Part shown: one piece after another, positions 59,840-64,000 of the stretch
How the letters are laid out: every line of letters begins with the position of its first letter
How positions within the stretch are numbered: position 1 is the stretch's first letter
Assembly: GCF_900100545.1 (NCBI RefSeq)
Contig: NZ_FNDP01000007.1
Location: forward strand, 1-64,000
Direction of reading: 5' to 3'
DNA: 64,000 bases
From: Pseudobutyrivibrio sp. 49
GTDB taxonomy: Bacteria; Bacillota; Clostridia; Lachnospirales; Lachnospiraceae
Notes under the pieces: model-generated
Databases searched by the model: none
What the model saw: the letters and a program-made list of their open reading frames with translations, nothing else
Told to the model about the DNA's origin: nothing
Translations under genes and position numbers: made by a program

Positions 59840-60604
59840 TTATTTACCTTCTAATTTGTTCATTACGTAATTGATAAATGCAGAAAAAGCACGATTGAAA
59901 ACGATGCTTAGAACAATGATTACTATTGTCCATGCAAAGAGCTCTGGAGTGTTCAGATAAATCTTAGCTTCATATAGTCTTTCTCCGATAGAACCCTGCG
60001 GCAAGCCGATAATCTCAGCAGCAATACCAGCCTTAAAGCTCATGGCATTTGATAGTGTAGCTGCAGCCTGATAGAAAGGAATGACTTCTGGAATATAAAT
60101 AAAACGAAGTCTTCTTCTAAAAGGAATCTTAAATACCTGCGCCATCTCCAACATTTTTCCATCCATGGATAACAGTCCCTGTAAAATATTGGTGTAGATT
60201 ACAGGAAAGGCCATCAAAAAGGAGATAAAAACTGAAAGATTTTTTGAGGGAATCCAGATGAGCACCAGAATAATAAAGGATGCTACAGGAGTGGATTTGA
60301 TAACTGCCACCGGAACAGAGATAAATTCCCTGAATCGTATAGACGTATATGAAAGGGCAGCAAAAACAGCACCAAGGATATTGGCGATAATTAGTCCTAT
60401 GAAAATTCGTATAAACGTAAATAATATGGATTGCCAAAAAGAAATAACCCATAGCAGCCCACAAAGGCTTTTTACAACCTTTATGGGAGATGCTAAGAGA
60501 ATATCAGAATCTAAATACATAGACAGTAGCTGCCAAATTATAAGCCAAAATATGACAGCCCAAAGTCTTATAGTTTTTTTATTTTTCGATGTAGTAGAAT
60601 TCAT
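59840..60604 (-). CDS. ABC importer permease, NitT/TauT family
   Basis: This protein of about 254 residues has six hydrophobic helices and the coupling loop EMAQVFKIPFRRRLRFIYIPEVIPFY, with the usual EAA-like pattern. SFKAGIAAEIIGLPQGSIGERL is typical of SsuC/TauC-type permeases. ATG 60604 lies inside the end of the binding-protein gene (26-bp overlap), with CAGGT upstream; the GTG at 60622 is an alternative. It is co-transcribed with the binding protein and ATPase. Confidence 0.88.
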   Translation of the reverse strand: MNSTTSKNKKTIRLWAVIFWLIIWQLLSMYLDSDILLASPIKVVKSLCGLLWVISFWQSILFTFIRIFIGLIIANILGAVFAALSYTSIRFREFISVPVAVIKSTPVASFIILVLIWIPSKNLSVFISFLMAFPVIYTNILQGLLSMDGKMLEMAQVFKIPFRRRLRFIYIPEVIPFYQAAATLSNAMSFKAGIAAEIIGLPQGSIGERLYEAKIYLNTPELFAWTIVIIVLSIVFNRAFSAFINYVMNKLEGK

Positions 60605-61655
60605 CTGCTGGTACCTGTCCACCTACAGCTTCAGGGTTCTGATTGAAAAGTTCATCTAAGTAGCCACCAAGCTTTTCCTTCATATCATCGCCTGAGATAA
60701 AGGTGATGTTGCAGTATGGAATAGCCTTCTGTGCTACTGCTGCCTTTATAATATCATAGTTTTCAATTAATGCAGAAGCATCTTCGATATTATCATTTGT
60801 ATATTTAGTAGAAGCTTCGTACTGCTCCATGAAAAGCTTTACAGCTTCAGGATGCTCATCAACAAAAGCTTTTCTTGCAACAACAACACCAGTTACCAGT
60901 GTAGTATTTGAATCATTTGCATTGGCAATATTTTCCCACTCTGTTGTCATGTCAATAGCAAGACGCATGTTTTCGTTTTGCATAAGTGCGGTGGTAGCAA
61001 ATGGCTGTGGAAGCATTGCAACACCATTGTCATCATTTAAAAGTGCGCTTACACATTCAGCATGCTCAGCCTTGTATTCGATAGTAACATCCTTTTGTGG
61101 GTTGATTCCGTAAGAGGAAAGCATGTAATTAAGAGCGTATTCTGGAGTAGCCCCCTTACCACTTGCGTAGATTGTTTTACCTTTCAGATCATCTACGCTT
61201 TTGACTGTCTCACCATTTTCTACAATGTACAAAACTCCAAGTGTATTGATGGCAAGGACCTGTACCTGTCCTTCAGTCTTGTTGTATAAAACAGAAGCAA
61301 GGTTTGCAGGAACAGCAGCGATATCTACATTGCCCTGAATAATCTGTGGAGTGATTTCATCAGGTGCAGCTGAAATAGTAAAGGTATAGTGATTAGTAGC
61401 TGTATCGCCTTTGTCAGAATCATCCATAAGCTTTACCATACCCATAGCAGTAGGTCCCTTTAAAGCTGCGACCTTGATATCTACCGCCTCAGCTGGTGTT
61501 TCAGGAATAGCTTCATCAGCAGTCTCTGTGGTCTCCTCTGTAACCTCAGTTTCTGTAGCAGTAGAAGTCTCATCAGAAGCTTTGCTTCCGCATCCTACAA
61601 GACAAGTAGCCATTAAAGCTGTTGCCATTAATAGTGACAGAATCTTTTTATTCAT
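60579..61655 (-). CDS. ABC importer substrate-binding lipoprotein, NitT/TauT-like
   Basis: This 358-residue lipoprotein has its lipobox cysteine at residue 22 (CLVGC). A Thr/Glu linker follows, then a periplasmic-binding fold: GPTAMGMVKLMDDSDKGDTATNHYTFTISAAPDEI, QGNVDIAAVPANLAS, GKTIYASGKGATPEYALNYML, and a mature helical tail with EQYEASTKY. This is the pattern of ABC-binding proteins for nitrate/taurine-like or other small organic ligands. It is the first transporter gene after the M42 peptidase (32-bp gap with AGAAGGA upstream), so possibly one operon from RNase H onward. The ligand is unknown. Confidence 0.87.
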   Translation of the reverse strand: MNKKILSLLMATALMATCLVGCGSKASDETSTATETEVTEETTETADEAIPETPAEAVDIKVAALKGPTAMGMVKLMDDSDKGDTATNHYTFTISAAPDEITPQIIQGNVDIAAVPANLASVLYNKTEGQVQVLAINTLGVLYIVENGETVKSVDDLKGKTIYASGKGATPEYALNYMLSSYGINPQKDVTIEYKAEHAECVSALLNDDNGVAMLPQPFATTALMQNENMRLAIDMTTEWENIANANDSNTTLVTGVVVARKAFVDEHPEAVKLFMEQYEASTKYTNDNIEDASALIENYDIIKAAVAQKAIPYCNITFISGDDMKEKLGGYLDELFNQNPEAVGGQVPADEFYYIEK

Positions 61656-61687
61656 TTTTTCCTTCTTTCTACTTACGTAAATACGAA

Positions 61688-62725
61688 TTATTTAACGTAA
61701 TTTACAATAAGCTTAAATGTATTTTCAACGCCCTTTTTATGTGAGCGCTCGTAACCGTGACTAGCGTAAACACCGGCACCGATAAGACCATGCTTTACAT
61801 CATAGCCTGCCTTAAGAGCTGCATCAGCGTCAGAACCATAATGTGGGTATACATCGATAGCAAAATCAATCTTATTATCCTTTGCAACCTTAACAAGGTT
61901 TGAAACTACATCATAATTGTAAGGGCCGGCAGAATCCTTTGCGCAGATGCTAACCTGAGTCTCCTTGCAGTCCAGACCTTCGCCGATACATCCCATATCT
62001 ACAGAAAGAATCTCAGTAACTCCTTCTGGAACAGTACCGCAGGCACCGTGACCTACCTCTTCATATACTGTGATGTGGTGGTAAACCTTACGCTCAGGAG
62101 TAATTTTATTGTCAGCAATATACTTTGCCTGTCCAAGAAGAATGCCTACTGAAAGCTTGTCATCAAGGAAACGGCTCTTGATGTAGCCTGACTCAGTAAC
62201 ACGTGTGCGTGGCTCGAAAGCTACGATGTCACCAATCATAATACCAAGCTTCTTGGTGTCATCTGCGCTTGAAACTTCCTCATCGATAACAACTTCCATG
62301 CCCTTGAACTCACGTGTCTTTGTAGAGTAATCATCATTTACATGAACCGAAGCGTCGTTAAGCTGGAAGGTTCCTTCATAAACCTTTCCCTCACGTGTGT
62401 AGATGCGGCAATTTTCAGCCTCGCCATTGTTAGGAGAAAATCCTCCAAGAGGGGTGAGCACAAGATTACCATTGCTCTTAATCTGGCAAACCATACCACC
62501 TAAAGTATCCATATGAGCTTCGATGAGAATGGCATCATCCTCATTCTTACCGCCTAAATCCACAAGGATACCGCCCTTGTTTGTCATAACTGGCTTGTAG
62601 CCAAGCTTCTCATATTCCTTCATAAGATGCTTTGCAGCAGTAGCAGTGAAGCCTGTAGGGCTGTCAATGCCTAAAATATCTACTGTCTGCTGAACCATGT
62701 AATCAACGTATTTTTTAGTCTGCAT
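61688..62725 (-). CDS. M42 family metallopeptidase
   Basis: This dinuclear zinc aminopeptidase has about 345 residues. Metal and catalytic residues are visible: AHMDTLGGMV, RFLDDKLSVG, YEEVGHGACG (catalytic and metal glutamates), VDMGCIGEG and the late SHGYERSH. Related M42 enzymes act as aminopeptidases or endoglucanase-like peptidases in large oligomers. ATG 62725 is 11 bases after GGAGG; the ATG at 62743 overlaps that site. It follows the RNase H gene by 32 bp. It is expected to be cytoplasmic and to recycle peptides. Confidence 0.92.
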   Translation of the reverse strand: MQTKKYVDYMVQQTVDILGIDSPTGFTATAAKHLMKEYEKLGYKPVMTNKGGILVDLGGKNEDDAILIEAHMDTLGGMVCQIKSNGNLVLTPLGGFSPNNGEAENCRIYTREGKVYEGTFQLNDASVHVNDDYSTKTREFKGMEVVIDEEVSSADDTKKLGIMIGDIVAFEPRTRVTESGYIKSRFLDDKLSVGILLGQAKYIADNKITPERKVYHHITVYEEVGHGACGTVPEGVTEILSVDMGCIGEGLDCKETQVSICAKDSAGPYNYDVVSNLVKVAKDNKIDFAIDVYPHYGSDADAALKAGYDVKHGLIGAGVYASHGYERSHKKGVENTFKLIVNYVK

Positions 62726-62757
62726 TTCTAATATATCCTCCATTTATGTCTAAATTA

Positions 62758-63381
62758 TTATTCTATACCAACCTCGGCTTTTGCCATTCTGTCAGCGGCT
62801 TCATTTCCGGGGATACCTGTATGAGCTTTAACGTGAACAAAATTTACCTTTAAGCTATCCTTAAGCTGGTCATATTCTTCAACATAGAACATTGAAATCT
62901 TTTTATTAGTTTTCCAGTATCTGAGGGGCCATTTCTCAATACCTTCATAGTCGTAGAAGAGAGTCATTTCAGAAAGTCCAAGCTCCACAGCCTTGCGCAT
63001 TGCTGCAACAGCACCGTGAACCTCGCCAGCAACATTTCGTGAAACTGCCTCCTCAGGATCGTTGCCATTACCGCGGATCTCAATATCTTCTTCAACATCA
63101 CTGTAATGAAGAAAGCCGCCATAGCCATATACTCCGGTAGCTACATTAAATGAGCCATCCGTAAATGCGTATATATCTGGAAGGCTGGTTACGCCATCTG
63201 CTTCGCTTTTTGCAACAGTAGAAGCAGTTCCTGTCATAAAAGCTTCAGCCTCTTCAAGTGTCTCAAAGCCTTTGAAAACAGCACCAGGAAAACCAGAAGT
63301 ATTAGATTGGCACTCAGGCCAGGTCTTATAAATGCCAGGTACTTTTCCAACCTTTACAGCATAATAGTTTTTCTTTGCCAT
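62758..63381 (-). CDS. rnhA: Ribonuclease H with N-terminal viroplasmin-like domain
   Basis: The enzyme has 207 residues. Residues 1-50 form the RNA-binding viroplasmin domain (KKNYYAVKVGKVPGIYKTWPECQ and FKGFETLEEAEAFM). The RNase H fold follows, with the four acids in AFTDGSFN, GEVHGAVAAM, LFYDYEGIEKW and the last NEAADRMAKAEV. It degrades RNA in RNA-DNA hybrids. It is the promoter-proximal gene of the minus-strand group. The gene symbol is given for the RNase HI family; the domain order is the Lachnospiraceae-typical fusion. Confidence 0.93.
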   Translation of the reverse strand: MAKKNYYAVKVGKVPGIYKTWPECQSNTSGFPGAVFKGFETLEEAEAFMTGTASTVAKSEADGVTSLPDIYAFTDGSFNVATGVYGYGGFLHYSDVEEDIEIRGNGNDPEEAVSRNVAGEVHGAVAAMRKAVELGLSEMTLFYDYEGIEKWPLRYWKTNKKISMFYVEEYDQLKDSLKVNFVHVKAHTGIPGNEAADRMAKAEVGIE

Positions 63382-63410
63382 ATTATTCTCCTATGATTTT
63401 TCTACCTAAT

Positions 63411-63439
63411 ATAGTAAAGATAATGTCCTGATTTTTCAA
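63411..63439 (-). promoter_or_regulatory. Promoter of the RNase H / M42 / ABC transporter group
   Basis: On the minus strand, TTGAAA (63434-63439) and TACTAT (63411-63416) are 17 bases apart. The start near 63405 is about 25 bases before the ATG at 63381. The remaining intergenic space to 63570 shows no gene. Confidence 0.65.
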
Positions 63440-63570
63440 ATATTAATCACAGACTACTGTTATTATAGAATATCATAGTGTTGGTTCATGTATGGTGAAT
63501 TAAAAGCTGAGTAAAATCAATAAAAATACATATATAAGCTAATTAAATATATTTCTTATACAGTCCTTAT

Positions 63571-63599
63571 ATGGTACAATACGAAAGATTTTGTACAAA
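63571..63599 (+). promoter_or_regulatory. Extended -10 promoter with downstream palindrome
   Basis: TGG-TACAAT (63572-63580) is an extended -10, like the TGG-TACGAT of the promoter at 38542. The 10-bp palindrome TTTGTACAAA (63590-63599) lies just after the expected start, where a repressor could bind. The -35 region is weak. Confidence 0.45.
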
Positions 63600-63622
63600 T
63601 TAAGACATGGAGATAAGAAATA

Positions 63623-64000
63623 ATGAAAAAAACTCACCTTATATTTTCACTAGTTTTATTTGCTCTATTGGTAGAGTTCTTTATTGTGCTTCATCCAATT
63701 GCCATTTTTGACACAGATGATTGGAATTTTATTTATATGCCACGAATACCAGTGCCAATCATCGGTAAATGGAATCCTATAAAGGTTTTTCCAGAATTCT
63801 TTATGCCATTGGTTTCCTATATAGGAGCGTATACAGTGTATCCGCTTACTGGGAAATATTGCTTGTCTTTATCAATAGCCAATGGTTTATTTATTTGTTT
63901 TATCATAACAGTCTATTTCACAGAGTTTAATTTGTTAATACAGAAAAAATATAAGCTTTCAACTGTTAAGAGTTTATTGATTAGCGTGGTTTTTATAGGT
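63623..64000 (+). CDS. Polytopic membrane protein, N-terminal part (cut by window edge)
   Basis: The ATG at 63623 follows GGAG by ten bases, and the frame is open for 126 codons to the window end. The visible part has a hydrophobic first helix (about residues 5-24), a soluble-looking loop with FDTDDWNFIY and PIIGKWNPIKVFPEF, then two or three further helices. The DTDDW in the first outside loop is reminiscent of acidic motifs in GT-C type membrane glycosyltransferases, but this is only suggestive. The full family cannot be decided without the remainder. Confidence 0.7.
   Translation, partial: MKKTHLIFSLVLFALLVEFFIVLHPIAIFDTDDWNFIYMPRIPVPIIGKWNPIKVFPEFFMPLVSYIGAYTVYPLTGKYCLSLSIANGLFICFIITVYFTEFNLLIQKKYKLSTVKSLLISVVFIG

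Noticed and set aside
1-64000. Mobile elements, prophage or integrative element
   Set aside because: No transposase, integrase, terminal inverted repeats or attachment-site duplications were seen; transfer signs are limited to gene decay and inversion in the polysaccharide locus.

Overview
The window looks like a chromosomal segment from an anaerobic, low-GC Firmicute of the family Lachnospiraceae, probably the Butyrivibrio/Pseudobutyrivibrio/Roseburia group. The evidence is the T-box valS leader, the TPP-riboswitch ECF thiamine gene, frequent TTG starts with strong AGGAGG sites, the UDPGP type 1 uridylyltransferase, and the protein families present. No tRNA, rRNA, insertion sequence, prophage or CRISPR array was recognised.

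Region 1 (1-20.7 kb) is a cell-surface polysaccharide locus. It holds many GT2 glycosyltransferases, a GT32 enzyme, a GT14-GT2 fusion, an ABC exporter, and a DegT aminotransferase / acyltransferase / WbqC / ATP-grasp group that could build and N-modify an amino sugar. It also holds a UDP-sugar pyrophosphorylase behind a structured leader, a full polyprenyl-phosphate glycosylphosphotransferase, a paralogue of that enzyme lacking the catalytic domain, and a HAD phosphatase. The left edge has a 5'-truncated GT2 remnant, and one GT2 gene is inverted.

Region 2 (20.7-24.8 kb, minus strand) is a three-gene operon of unrecognised envelope proteins: a membrane-anchored coiled coil, an acidic secreted protein and an 807-residue secreted protein. 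Region 3 (24.8-38.4 kb) has T-box-controlled valS, deoC, a FapA-like gene, a new 50-codon ORF, a zinc-ribbon/TPR membrane protein, cdd, a complete BMP-type nucleoside ABC importer and an HD-GYP protein. Together deoC, cdd and the importer form a nucleoside salvage set.

Region 4 (38.4-51.8 kb) has a membrane acyltransferase translationally coupled to its own acyl carrier protein, and a minus-strand gene of unknown function behind a sigma-28 (motility) type promoter. It continues with ispE-GntR-DUF1934, riboswitch-controlled thiT, hflX, a Na/Pi cotransporter, small envelope genes, dnaE and the collapsed remnant of a GGDEF gene. Region 5 (51.7-64 kb) has pfkA behind a cre-like operator, an RNA methyltransferase, a MATE transporter, a small alarmone synthetase, uppP and two paralogous secreted cysteine-rich proteins. 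It ends with a minus-strand group (RNase H, M42 peptidase, NitT/TauT-type ABC transporter) and the start of a membrane protein cut by the window edge.

The strongest candidates for undescribed biology are the three-gene surface operon, the Cys-rich paralogue pair with a duplicated leader, the acyltransferase-ACP pair, and the sigma-28-type unknown gene. All functions are inferred by reading family motifs; no database search was run.
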